Assembly (NCBI GenBank): GCA_019009955.1 | Contig: CM032228.1 | Location: 69,177,501-69,241,500 of the forward strand | Source of the DNA: Riptortus pedestris | Taxonomy: Eukaryota > Arthropoda > Insecta > Hemiptera > Alydidae | Reading direction: 5' to 3' | Length of the DNA: 64,000 nucleotides | In this document: one piece after another, positions 44,761-55,772 of the stretch | How the letters are laid out: each line of letters opens with the position of its first letter | Position numbering within the stretch: the stretch's first letter is position 1 | Program-made: the position numbers and the translations under genes | The notes under the pieces: generated by a model | The model's input: only the letters and a program-made list of their open reading frames with translations | Told to the model about the DNA's origin: nothing | The model's database searches: none

Positions 44761-45836
44761 AATTGTAACCTCTGTCTGTACATTGATTTTTTCGCGAAAT
44801 TTCACGATAACTTTTCGTTTCACATGTCATAGACACCATAACTGCATTTTGTTTCTTTGGTGTCTGTTTGTTTGTTTGTTTGTTTGTTACCTTTTCACGC
44901 ATAAACGGCTGAACCGAATTTTATGAAATTTGGTATGTATCTTACTACTAACCCAACTTAGACTTTAGGCTATATTAATATCCTCTGAGACGAACAGGAG
45001 TGGGGGTTATAAGGGAAGCTAGAAATTAAAAATAGCGATATTTCGTTTCCTATTGGTTTTTCAGCATATGTGAACATAATAAAAGTTGTTTATTTTGTTA
45101 TTTAGAGTAACTTTTGTTATATACACTTTTTTCGTATACCGAAGTTTAAATGCGTTATACGCTAAACATTATAGCGGGAGTCAACAATTTTATTTAGCAC
45201 AAAAGACTCAACCGAACTAAATAAAACTCGGTATGTGTATTAGCAGTGAGGCCTTCATTATAATAAGCCATACCAACATTTCTATGGACGGGCAGGAGTG
45301 GGGGTTATAAGGGAAGCCTGAAATTAAAAATTGCGATATTTCGTTTCCTATTGGTTTTTCCGCAAATATAAACATAACAAAAGTTGTTTATTTTGTTATT
45401 TGGAGTAACTTTTGTAATATACACTTTTGTCGTATACCTAAGTATAAATGAGTTATACGTTAAAACTTTAGCGAGCAATAACGGCTGAACGGAACTTAAC
45501 AAAACTCTGTATGTCAATTAGCATTAATTCTTCCATGATTATAAGTAATATTAAAATTTTTAGGTTCGAACGGGAGGGGGGTTAAAAGGGAGGCCTGAAA
45601 TAAAAATTCACCATATTTACATGAATAAGAGACGGGAAATATAAAAATATCAAATACTTTGAATCCTTATCTAACAAAAAATTTTATTATTAGCAAATCC
45701 ACAGCAACGACGGGTATTAACCCTAAACACTGGGACGGGTAAATGTCAAAATATTGTGCAATGTAAAGCCTGCTAAAAAATACCATCACCATTCAGCCTC
45801 AAATGAATTCCCGGGCGAAGCCGGGTATCTGAGCTA

Positions 45837-45837
<1 letters not shown>
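44761..45837 (-). mobile_element. RTE-like element, copy F, inverted relative to array
   Basis: Reads on the minus strand from CTAGCTCAGATACCCGG (45837) to ACAGACAGAGGTTACAATTT (44761), full length, with a short (AACA)n tract at about 44866-44888. Together with copies D and E it forms a large inverted repeat. Confidence 0.75.
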
Positions 45838-45888
<51 letters not shown>

Positions 45889-46016
45889 ATATATATATAT
45901 ATCGATATATAGATATACACATAGTTTTGAATGGATCTCATTTTTGTCATCTCCTGGGTAGTATCGATTTACGTTGTTTGGTATCATCCATTAACGAATA
46001 TCGAGTTTGGTAATGT

Positions 46017-46055
<39 letters not shown>

Positions 46056-46075
46056 TATATATATATACACACACA
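45838..46075. repeat. TA tracts with a ~148-bp tandem duplication of flanking HINE-like sequence
   Basis: TTTTGAATGGATCTCATTTT...GTATCGATTTACGTT (45925-45977) is repeated at 46076-46127. Between them is a second copy of ATCCATTAACGAATATCGAG then TTTGGTAATGTCAAA plus TA repeats, the same block that lies on the left of the array at 40552-40588. Confidence 0.75.
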
Positions 46076-46203
46076 TATTTGAATAGATCTCATTTTCGTC
46101 ATCTCCTGGGTAGTATCGATTTACGTTTGTAGAAAGTTTTCGAAAATCACATTGTGAGTACAATCTCAATGACTGATTTCCCTTGAACGAAATTTCCTAA
46201 AAA

Positions 46204-46539
46204 TAGATAAAGTCTGGGTCATTTTACAAAATCAGTAGCCTTTATGTAGTTTTTGACATGATACAATAAGTACTTCATCAACTTTCCTAGTAAAAATGTC
46301 AGTTGTTTCTTGAAATTGCATGTGTACCAGTGTTATGGACAATCGTGTCAGTTTTGTTGTGATATCCAAATGTTTGGAGCACAATATTGAGTCTGTTTAC
46401 AGCTTTGAAAAGAAAGTTATTGAGTTTTAACAAAAAATGTCCAGGAAGTTACAAAGAAGATTTTTTTATATGTCAGACATATGGGCTGCCTAGTACAAAA
46501 ACAAGAAGGGCTTTTTATAACCAAAGAAAAAAAGGAATT
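46204..46539. other. No recognisable gene
   Basis: Unique AT-rich sequence without repeats or coding motifs. Confidence 0.35.
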
Positions 46540-46870
46540 CATTTGTAAAAGCATAAATATATACATTCGTCAGTATAATAGGCATACTATTTATTTCATC
46601 ACAATTTAATTCTCAGCGGGATTATATTCCGGGCAATATCTAGTCCACACCTGTAATGGGTCCGGTTTTGAGTAACGTTCTTTCGTAGCGTTATGTTCAA
46701 AAGTGTATTAACAGGTTTTTTTGGATCCAGTTAACCATCTCCATTGGGGTTCATCATCTTGCAATTCTGTCGTCAACGAAAGCTCTTCAAGTAGTCCGAG
46801 CCACTTATCTCCCATTCAGAGACGTAGTCCAGTCTCTCTAAGGGTCTGCTGAATATACTTATGTGATGCA
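46540..46870 (+). repeat. Duplicated segment, uninterrupted relative of 38920-40165
   Basis: Contiguous equivalent of the segment split by the piggyBac-like element. Around the insertion point it reads CCATCTCCATTGGGGTTC, versus CCATC-TTAA-element-TTAA-TTGGGGTTC in the other copy. Confidence 0.7.
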
Positions 46871-47094
46871 AACTATGAAGCTTCAGTTAGAATAGGAAAA
46901 ACACATCATTGTGGCTTATTTTATGTTTTTGTTATACCTGACAAAGGACTAGGGAGTGTCATCTTTTCATTTTATTATATATTCAGTATCTTTATTTCTC
47001 TTACCAGTTATCTTCAGTTCTAACTAGATTCATTTTAGTGGGAAGTGTTACAGCTTTAGTTGCCAAACTCAAAATATTAAAAAGTTAATTAACT

Positions 47095-47417
47095 AGGCTG
47101 AAATCGGACGTGTAGGACGGAGGGCTTGAAAAGAATTTCGAAAATTCCAAATATCTTCGTTATTGTACGTCGAATTGCGCTTTTTCATTATCTACATTAA
47201 TAGCCGAGTTACTTGACCTTTTAATTTTCGGCCTTCAGTAAACCCCCACACCTACCCTTGCCATATCATCAATAAGTTGTAATATTATGAAGCTCATCAT
47301 TTGAAGTCTCATTACCAAATATTGTTCTTATGGAATTTCAGCGTTTTGAGGTAAATGTAAATACGTGACGCACGTGGGAAATCTGTTAAGTTAGCCCCCA
47401 CCCCTGCGAGACGGACT
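47095..47417 (+). mobile_element. GCAGATTTCCC-family element, L half missing
   Basis: TAGGCTGAAATCGGACGTGT, GAATTTCGAAAATTCCAAAT, TCTTCGTTATTGTACGTCGA, TTTTCGGCCTTCAGTAAACC, then GTGGGAAATCTGTTAAGTTA, a changed hairpin (GCCCCCACCCCTGCGAG) and ACGGACT. Confidence 0.65.
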
Positions 47418-47486
47418 TTTTCTATGACTTAGCCTTAAAGTTATTTTCTCGGATATATTAATAACGAAAGGGATGTAGTAGCGTTG

Positions 47487-48895
47487 ACTGCAGTATTCAA
47501 ACACAATCAGCAATAATAAATACAATAACTTAATTATTGTTTTATAAATAATTGTGAAATATAGAATGGACATTTGCCAGAACGTCGCCAATTCTAGCAG
47601 TCTGTGATTAAATTGATTCGTCTTTCCTTTATATTTTTGGAATCTTTAAAATCATATTCATTTTATTTATCTGAAACTATTTTTTTAGTATTCCTAAAAA
47701 AATGCAATAAAATACCATAAACAAGGGTTCTGGTATTATGAAACTTTCGACTTCGCAAACAAAACAACATGCGACATCTTCAGATTCATTGACAGCTTAG
47801 AGAAAAGTATGCAAATGGCTTATTTATTTTTATTTATTAGCATATCAGATGATAAACTGTAATCAAATGAGTGACACATAATATGCATTTCTAAAAGAAA
47901 AACGGCCCTAGTCCCGTAATAGTTAAGATTATGGAATGTTTTGTTAATAGTTTTGGTTGTTTTATTTGGAATAAAACAGGACTTAATTTATACAAGAAGG
48001 TGACTGAGACCATAACAAGAACCCAAAATTAAATAATTCAAAACTCAGGACATAAACAACTATGTAATCCTTCTAAGAAGATACAGTAAATTTGTTTCTC
48101 ATACATTCATCATTATTGATCAGTGGTTCTTAATTACTTGTGATTCCAACAATATAAGTTAGTTTTTATTGTTTGTCGGCGTCTCTTAGATAACACAGGC
48201 CAACACTGAAAAAACATTTTCACTGGAAATATCTAATTCTTATATTTTTTTAGGATGCTGAATCCAAATATGATACTTAAAAAGATGCATAACCGTCAAT
48301 TTTTTCACATTTTAAAAATAAACTTCACAAATTAAGCAATTTTTACATAATTTAACACAACAAGAAAATTATTCAAACTACAGCAACTTTAGTACTCGAA
48401 CACAAGCAACAATAATAATGTTTTATAAATAATTATGAAATATAGAATGGACACGTGCCAGAACGTCTGTGACTAAATTGATTGGCATTTTCTTTCATTT
48501 TTTTTAAATCTTTCAAATTATATTCTTTTTATTTATCTGAAACCTTATTTTTTTATAATCATAAAAAAAATCAATAAAATAGCATAAATAAACATGTTAT
48601 TATGAAATGTTCTACTCTGTAAACAAAGAAATGTGCAACAGGTCCTGATTCATTGACAGCCTAGAGAAAAGTATGCAAATGATTAATTTATTATTAATTA
48701 GCATATCAGATGGTGAACTCTAATCAAATAAGTGACACATAATGTGCAAGTTCTAAAAGGAAAATGATCCTTGTCCCGGAATCATTAAGAAAATGGATTT
48801 TTTTTTTTCTTTTTTTTTATTTTGTTTGGCATAAAACAGGACTTACTCAAGAGAAGAAGGTTAATGAGACCATAACAAGTCCAGAAGTAACTCAA
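47487..48895 (+). repeat. Direct duplication of ~0.5 kb (47487-48035 and 48378-48895)
   Basis: Shared blocks in order: TTTTATAAATAATTGTGAAA, TATAGAATGGACA, GCCAGAACGTC, TTCATTGACAGCYTAGAGAAA (Y at one changed base), AGCATATCAGATG, GAGTGACACATAAT, AAAACAGGACTTA and GAGACCATAACAAG. Offset is roughly 0.87-0.89 kb. It matches no other family in the window and shows no coding potential. Confidence 0.75.
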
Positions 48896-48959
48896 GTATC
48901 ATGTTGGTCTTTTCTTTTTTTTTCTTTCTCTCTCCCTCTCTACGTAGTTTAAACAGCCA

Positions 48960-49319
48960 AGAAGAATTTTTATTTTATAATGTAGCAGTTAATTAGAGAT
49001 CACCCATGTGAACGGCGGAAAGGCTTCTCAAATTGCCACTCGACGGGCCTAAAGAAAGGCTAAAAATTTTCGAAAAGAGATTCCCGCAGGCCATTGAGGC
49101 TGAGAGGGCTAACGAAGAGAGAGCTGGTGGGTTTTTATCGGTTCGAAGGGCAGACCCAGAACTATAAAGCCTTATAGAGGTACAGCCCCAGATCTTGGGG
49201 ACATCTGTAGTCGCTCACCACTCCATGAATTATTCCAGCTTCCACGCCTCCCTCCAGGGGAAAAAAAGTACCCTAATTCCATGAGCACGGCTTCTGGAAT
49301 TGAGCATAAATGGGTTTTC
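48960..49319. other. GC-richer unique island (about 49000-49310)
   Basis: Compositionally unlike the AT-rich repeats around it. It ends exactly at a HINE-like L end. No open frame with motifs. Candidate conserved non-coding or old host sequence. Confidence 0.35.
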
Positions 49320-49422
49320 TTTTAGCAGGTTTCCCTTAAGCAAAATCAGCTATTGAGGTCGTACTCATGACTTCAAATTTCCAACGATCCTACCAAGGAG
49401 ATTACGAAAATGAGGTCGGCTT

Positions 49423-49462
<40 letters not shown>

Positions 49463-50150
49463 CTTGTTAACGCTCTACGGTCAAGGTCGTAATTTTTGTT
49501 TGATCGTTACGAAACTCGAAATTAAAGTGGTTTATTTATAAATAAAGATCAAGATCGTCGTAATTAAACGTGCTATAAATATTGTTATATACATTAATTC
49601 CCTATCTTGAATATTAATCGAGATATTTTCATTTTTCTGTTTTCAGCCTCCTGCAAACCCCCACTTATTATTTAATAAGCTACACTATTTGAAGCTTAAA
49701 TAATAAATATTTTTTATTGTAAATATATATTTGTCTGTTAACCCTCTAGTGGTCGCACTTTTTGTTTTATCGTTACCAAACTCGATATTTAATAGTGTTA
49801 TGTAAAAATAAACATCAAAGTCATCAATAGGTGTAATCGGACCAGTGGGAGGAGAGGTTTAGAGAGAGGGATTATAGAAAATTCGAAATATCTCTGTTAC
49901 TATACGTCGGATCGAAAAATGGTATAGAATCCAACTCATTGAAAATTAAATTTACTATAAATATTGTCCATGCATTTATTCCCTATATTGAATATTAATC
50001 GGGATATTTTCATTTTTCAGTTTTCAGCCTCCTGCAAACCCCCACTTCTACTCATGTCAGATAAAAATACACTATTATATAATAAACTACATAATTTGAA
50101 GCTTAAATACTAAATAATGTTTTCAAAAGACCTTTATTATACAAGATGCA
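49320..50150 (+). mobile_element. GCAGATTTCCC-family element with internal tandem duplication, R end lost
   Basis: TTTTAGCAGGTTTCCCTTAA L end. The segment TGTTAACGCTCTACGGTC ... TTTGAAGCTTAAATAATAAA (49463-49712) is followed by a second pass starting TATTTGTCTGTTAACCCTCT (49728) and running to TTTGAAGCTTAAATACTAAA (50096-50116). No terminal hairpin before unrelated DNA at about 50150. Confidence 0.7.
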
Positions 50151-51499
50151 TGATCAACGCTGTTGTATTAGCAATGTTTGTAAAGTACATAATGTTTGAG
50201 AGTCATTAGACAAAACAAATAAATATAAATAAAGACATAATATATTCTCGCTTTGATTGCAGTCCGTCATAAATGAATGCATTTTTTTTTTTAAGAAGTT
50301 AATATTTTGAGACTGGAAGAGTTGGAACAATTGCTATATTTTAATGGAGCAAGGCAGGATAGGATCATGTCTAATACGAACAGCGGATATGAGATGGTTA
50401 CAAAGCGAAACTCGCTAAGAGATTATAGTAGCTGTAGGCGGGGAGAAAGATTATCTCAAAATGACAGCTGCTATGCTCACATTAAATCACGTAAGGTACA
50501 CACTTCCAATTCATAGTTCAACGACCCAGAGCGGGCCGACACGGGAGTTATGCCGGCACGCCAAAACAAAACTACACTCGAAAGCTGTATCAGCGGCCTT
50601 GAGAACGAGAAGGGTGCACGAAACAAGAGGAGTGCATTCAGAACGGGTTCACTCATCAGAAGGGGGGATGACTTGCTAGGACATGGAAACTACAGCCGCT
50701 GCCTCCATATGAACAGTCATCATCCGACGGAGTACGGCCGTCTGTCGGAGCTACTATCCAAACCCGCTGACGAAACGGAACAATGCTATCAGATGAACAA
50801 AGGGGGATTCGGAGATAAAAGTTCGATTCTCGGTCCGATACAAAAGATTATACAAAACGCCATTACGTACTAGCAGAGCTTCAAGGTTCAGAAATAAGCA
50901 GATTGTGATCGGCATCTTGCTGCTTGAGGCCTCTTCTTTATATCGCCTTCGCCATCAGCTAATATCTGAGCTATTCGCAGGCCGGACCCGGAGAAGATTT
51001 CACGCCTAACCTTGCCCCCATAAAATTAGAAATCTCAACTTAAAGCGTTGAGCAAGCGTAAATGTGGCAAGTTGTTACTTGAATAGATTATGTTAATAGC
51101 GAGCCCACATTTTGTATTAAAGGCGTGACGAAAAGAATGCTAGTAGCTGTAATCATCATTGTGATCTCCTTGAGCTTCAAAGGCCCAATCAATATGATGG
51201 GGCTTTATTTGTGATTATTGAATGTAAATAAGTACATTTGCGAGTATTATTTTATGTGACAAGATTATTAAATCAAAGATTTTAATACCTTTCTACAGTC
51301 ATACTCCTGGTGTACCGTTCACCTTTTTAAAACATTTGAATAAAATTAAAACGTATATTTATTTATATATAGAAGTTGAATGTTCTCATAAGATGACATT
51401 TTTCTAGGAGGAAAGTGTTACAGCTCATTTTCAGCTAGATTTTTGATGGAATATTAAAGTGAAATAATTATTCCGGAGGGGGCACCCTAAGATCAGTGG
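50151..51499. other. GC-richer unique island 50300-51010 in AT-rich surroundings
   Basis: Three overlapping plus-strand open frames (50307-50516, 50461-50679 and 50550-50873; up to 107 codons) occur in different frames, with no recognisable domain. The lack of stops probably reflects higher GC. The island could be conserved non-coding DNA or an exon-bearing relic. 51010-51499 is AT-rich and unassigned. Confidence 0.35.
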
Positions 51500-51504
51500 T
51501 ACGA

Positions 51505-52044
51505 CCCTTATATCAAATGTAATATAAATGTTGTTATACACATTTATTCTGTATCTTGTATATTAATCGAGATATTTGCGTTTTTCAGTTTTCAGCCTTC
51601 AGCAAACTCTCACTTCTACTCATGTAACATAAAAAAATACTAGGTTATATAATAAACCACATTATTTGAAGCTTAAGTATCATGTATTGTTTTTAAGAGA
51701 CCTTTATTATACAAAATACATGTAAATATGTTCTGGTTACCGCCCGCTCCCAGTCTTAAGTTTTTGGAATACTTAAATTTGATAGATTGATATAAAAATT
51801 ATTCTGATTCATTATAATTACAGTACTAGATATAGTAAATAGTTTTCAATCGAATTAACATGTTATATTATGAAATATTTCAGTAAGTGCTTTTCTTTCC
51901 GGTGGAGAAGTTGGCAGAACTATTTGTTTACATTTCAGACGCTCCTCGTTTAGGATGGTGGTGTGTTACCAGTATGTAAATTTATCTATTGTTCAACTTC
52001 ACGCGGGAAATCTGCTTATTTTACACAGCCCCTGTGTGACGGAC
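51505..52044 (+). mobile_element. GCAGATTTCCC-family long-R half
   Basis: TATTAATCGAGATATTTGCG, TTTTCAGCCTTCAGCAAACT, CTACTCATGTAACATAAA, TTTGAAGCTTAAGTATCATG, ACAAAATACATGTAAATATG and GTACTAGATATAGTAAATAG, then GCGGGAAATCTGCTTATTTT, hairpin ACACAGCCCCTGTGT and GACGGAC. Compensating changes keep the 6-bp stem (ACACAG/CTGTGT). Confidence 0.75.
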
Positions 52045-52737
52045 TTATTTAACTTCAAGAACACCAATTTATTATTTACAACACATCACATTTTTTTGAT
52101 GATCATAACATCTTATGATTGAAAAAAACTTATTTTTTTCTTTAAACAATAACCGTTGCTAGACTACAATATGCTAGAAGTCCTGGTTTAAATCTATAGA
52201 ACGTTTTCACTAAGAACACCCATACTTTGCAACCTCTGAAAGCCTACTTTTTTCAGCCTAAGGTTCCGCCGATAGGTACAGAGTAAACAGATCCCTTTTG
52301 CTCAATAGGAAATGCCGTAATCCCTTTAGGCCCTGCTGTAAAGGGCGCTAGGAGGGACCCATTGTTGTGACGAGGGTGGGCAAGCACCCCGTGCCAGAAA
52401 TTAGATACACTTTTAATGGGTTTCCAGACACCCCACTGTTGGGTGCAAAAAGCTGTGACCGCCCTCCCAACACACCATTGTTGGTGCCCGTTTACCCAGG
52501 TGCCATGACGCAATTGAACCGACGAAGGAAACAGCTGATTTTCAGGAAACACATTGCAATCGGCACCCTTTCACGATCGATCTACAAGAAATTCGTCTGG
52601 TGATTTTTTTTTTTCAGTCCAAAGAACATTTGTTCAACTGCTGAGAGCTTTCTTTTTGAAAGCTGCGATTCCTTCAACTGGCTTTGGGATCTCGTGCTCA
52701 ATTTAGGAAATAAAGGAAGTTTCTAGAATCCTAGTAG
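52045..52737. other. Unclassified DNA with GC-richer patch 52250-52570
   Basis: 52250-52570 has opposing open frames (99 codons minus at 52253-52552, 78 codons plus at 52367-52603). It also has three short related motifs (CCCATTGTTGTGACG, CCCCACTGTTGGGTGC and CACCATTGTTGGTGCC), some of them small palindromes. No protein family recognised. Confidence 0.35.
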
Positions 52738-53275
52738 CTAGTGACGCAGGTGCTGCGTAAACTATGCAGACACGCTAGTAATCTCATCTCTGCCTATTCG
52801 GCCTGAAATCAAGAATATACGAATTACTCCCTTAATACTCGACTTACGATAAAATGCACAGAAGAACCATTGAAGAGCACCAATAGTTTAACAACATTGA
52901 TTCTATAACCTTTTATGAACCCTCTAATAATCTCTGAAATATTTTGAATTTTTGAATTCCCCACCTTCTCTAACCCCTCCCCCCATATTCCTGGTCTTTA
53001 TTCTGCCGATCACAAATATGATCTTTAGTAATGAATGAAACGGTTGAATATCGTGTACGGTCTAGATCAAATAAACATTTTCGAGACAAGAACATAAAAT
53101 CTTAATTTACGACATAACCACATGAAGAATTTGCGGGTATCTCCCATAAAAAGTTCTCTTAAAAAGAATATTTGGCATTTAAGCTTAGAACGAAGAAATG
53201 CATGATATAACAGTTTATTGTTAATATGACGTGAATAGGGGAGGAGGTATACTTAGGGATGAAAAAGCTCAGTTA
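52738..53275 (-). mobile_element. GCAGATTTCCC-family element, diverged subfamily with duplicated inner blocks
   Basis: R end TAGTGACGCAGGTGCTGCGT then AAACTATGCAGACACG, the C-rich tract (52960-52985), ACATAACCACATGAAGAATT, then a second set of inner blocks (GCATTTAAGCTTAGAACGAA, TATAACAGTTTATTGTTAAT). No L end. A (TA)n tract at 53335-53358 follows after an inverted repeat TATTCACGATC/GATCGTGAATA. Confidence 0.55.
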
Positions 53276-53419
53276 ATATAAAAGTTACCAAAAAATTCAA
53301 AGCTCAGTTAATATTCACGATCTCACGATCGTGAATATATATATATATATATATATATTTCAACATTCATGGGTCTTTTAATTTGCAATAAGATTGGTTC
53401 TGTGAGTTTCAAACGGGTG

Positions 53420-53929
53420 GAGGAAAAAACATAAACATTTCAATTTTGATGTCATCGTTTAATTTTGGCCTGAAACGTACAGAAATGTATCCCCGCCAAA
53501 CGCAAATAGAAAATCCGACAGACCCAAGAGTTTTTTATACATTGACTATATAAAGAGGATTTGAAATTTACACTATAAGTGAAATGTTCAGCTTTGAGTG
53601 AAATTCTGTTAATATACTATTATAGGTTTACGATTATTGTGGGATAATACTGAGGATGAATTGAACACGGAAAACGAAAATGAATAAATAATTCTGTTAT
53701 TATTCGAGTTTAAAAAAAATAATTGAACATCCATTGTACTACAAATATTTAATCAATTGAATTGAAATATAATTTTATAAAGAAAAATTCAGTCAAGAGG
53801 AACAATCACGAAAAACACTGTAGAGTTTTTGAAGAATGTTTGAACTGAAGACGAAAACTGGCTGCCCCTAATTGAATTCATTATCTTGGATTCGTTAAGA
53901 ATAATCAACCATTATATTTATATTTAGTT
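53420..53929. other. No recognisable gene
   Basis: AT-rich, unassigned. Confidence 0.35.
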
Positions 53930-54200
53930 TTAAGTTATTTCTAAATTTTTTTAATATATGTGCATATATTTGTAGATATTTTTTATTTAATTTTGTTTAT
54001 CTTTCTTGTTTTCATTTTTAATTTATATATTTATTTTATATTCTTATTATATTTGTTGGATACATTTTTTGAAGCAAAATTAGTACTTTTATTTTAACTA
54101 AACTTATGTTTCAATAACATTTACTTTTATTTTATTTTTTTAATGCCATGTGTAGTCAGCAACTCTCAACAGTTAATTCTTTAATAAAGGGTTTTTCTTC
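53930..54200 (+). repeat. Unclassified repeat, uninterrupted relative of 4640-5040
   Basis: ACTTTTATTTTAACTAAACT, ACATTTACTTTTATTTTA, TTAATGCCATGTGTAG and AATTCTTTAATAAAGGGTTT correspond in order to the 4.6-5.0 kb copy, without the SINE. Confidence 0.5.
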
Positions 54201-54469
54201 GGTTCACTCTTATCATCTCAATCAAAGAATAGCTGAAAAAGTGTAATTAAAAGTAATAATGGAGTTAATAAATTTTGATTTTTTTTAGTGTTTCAGGATA
54301 CATATACCTCCTCTTGGCAAGCCCGAAGGATCAAATTTCTAATCGCCTGAGATGCAAAATAGTGTACGGTTATAATCCATTTTTAGCCGGTGACAATCAC
54401 AATGCCTGTCATTTATGTATATTCATTTCCATAATGTGAAATAGGATTTGAGTGGGGACGCGTATTAAA

Positions 54470-54845
54470 TTTCAGCACAATAAAGAGATAAGGGGACCAG
54501 CTGGTCCGGGGAGCCGGCTAACCCTTGCCGAGCTAATAGATTCAGAAATCTCGTTGCGTCATTAAAAATAATACGGCTAGTTTTATGTGTGAGAACTGGC
54601 CTTTATGAGTGGAATAGAAATGCACAATGCGCTGCAGGTCTATCCCTCTTTCGGAAGGCTCATACATATGTATGGAGGGGCGATAGCACGGAGGGTGACG
54701 ACCATACTCAATGGATATCATGGGCAAATTGTACCGGTTACGAGGGGATTGCTTCCATTCACCACTTGCCGCTGGGGTAATCATAAATGGAAGAAGTGCT
54801 GAGGAAATACGCTTCAAGGAGTCACAACCAGAAATGGTTTATATC
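54470..54845. other. GC-richer unique island
   Basis: Balanced sequence ending abruptly at a HINE-like L block (54848). Overlapping open frames on both strands (up to 91 codons) lack motifs. Contains ACCAGCTGGTCCGGGGAGCC, with the 12-bp palindrome GGACCAGCTGGTCC around 54494-54508. Confidence 0.35.
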
Positions 54846-54847
54846 AC

Positions 54848-55168
54848 CCTGAGGGGAAATCTGCCATTGAGGTCGTACTCATGGCGCGAGTTTCCTGTTG
54901 TCCTACATAGGGGATGACGAAAATGAGGTTCGTTCAAGATTATTAACCATGTCTGTATACACAAATACATATACACGTATACATGGCTTATATACTTGTC
55001 TGCTACAGCTCTAGCGGCCACAATTTTTCTTTGATCTTTATCATACTTGATAATTCAGGGATTCAAGTAAAACTAAATATCAACTTCGTCAATGGATCAA
55101 TTCGAACAGAGGGGATGGTGAGGTTCAGACAGGGGAATGATCGATACTTGTATATAGCCAAACTATAG
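54848..55168 (+). mobile_element. GCAGATTTCCC-family element, L part
   Basis: GGGGAAATCTGCCATTGAGG then TCGTACTCATGGCGCGAGTT, GATGACGAAAATGAGG, GCTCTAGCGGCCACAATTTT. The first palindrome arm and the whole R half are missing. The TA tract is replaced by ACAAATACATATACACGTAT. Confidence 0.6.
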
Positions 55169-55202
55169 TAGTTGCAGATTTAATCTATATATATATATAT
55201 AA

Positions 55203-55638
55203 AAATGAATGTTTGTTTGTATGTCCTTTATAGAATCGTAAACGGCTGAACCAAATTTTATGATACTTGGTATGTATATTACTACTAAAACAGGTTAGGT
55301 TTCTGGCTGAATTAGTATTCTCTGAGACGAACAGGAGTAGGGGTTACAAGGGAGGCCTGAAATTAAAAATGGCGATATTTCGTATCCTATTGCTTTTTCG
55401 GCAAATACCCACATAACAAAAGCTGTTTATTTTGTTATTTAGAGTAACTTTTGTAATATACCCTTTTGTCGTTTACCGAAGTATGAGTTTTACGCTAAAA
55501 ACAATAGTGGGAGTTAACAATTTGATATGGCACAAACGACTCAACGGAACTAAATGAAACTCTGTATGTGATTTGGTATTACCGCCTCCCTGAGCTATTT
55601 TAAAATTTCGAAGTACGAACAGGAGTAGGGGTTATTAT
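55203..55638 (-). mobile_element. RTE-like non-autonomous element, copy G, 5'-truncated
   Basis: The minus-strand tail block (AAACGGCTGAACC, TTTTATGATACTTGGTATGT) is followed by AGACGAACAGGAGTAGGGGT and one monomer. It breaks at a second GAACAGGAGTAGGGGTTAT (55616-55634), exactly at TA repeats. The (AACA)n tract is reduced to TGTTTGTTTG. Confidence 0.65.
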
Positions 55639-55772
55639 ATATATAGTATTGAACGGATCTCACATTCGTAATTTCCTGTGTAGAATCGATGGACATTTCA
55701 GGAAATGTTTCGTAAATCGTATCATGAGTACATCCTCAATAGTTTATTTCCCTTAAGAGAAATCTGCTAAAA
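55639..55772 (-). mobile_element. GCAGATTTCCC-family L end, carrying RTE-like copy G on its TA side
   Basis: TATATATAGTATTGAACGGA then TCTCACATTCGTAATTTCCT, TCGATGGACATTTCAGG and L end TTCCCTTAAGAGAAATCTGC followed by TAAAA. The part beyond the RTE-like copy is not recognised. Confidence 0.7.

Larger units (their letters stand above)
40193..46203 (-). mobile_element. GCAGATTTCCC-family element with a 5.2-kb RTE-like array inside its TA tract
   Basis: R end ACGTTTGTCGTGTATGGGCT, GCGCTAATTAAGCAGATTTC at 40193; body to AACGAATATCGAGTTTGGTA at 40560-40580, then TA repeats. After the array, the TA tract resumes at 45838 and continues TTTTGAATGGATCTC, TTTTCGTCATCTCCTGGGTA, ending at an altered L end (CCTTGAACGAAATTTCCTAA) near 46203. 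The right side carries a tandem duplication described separately. Confidence 0.7.

Noticed and set aside
52253..52552. 99-codon minus frame with Trp/Gln-rich motifs (QQWCVG, QQWGVW)
   Set aside because: The repeats come from short palindromic DNA motifs, and opposing frames are equally open.
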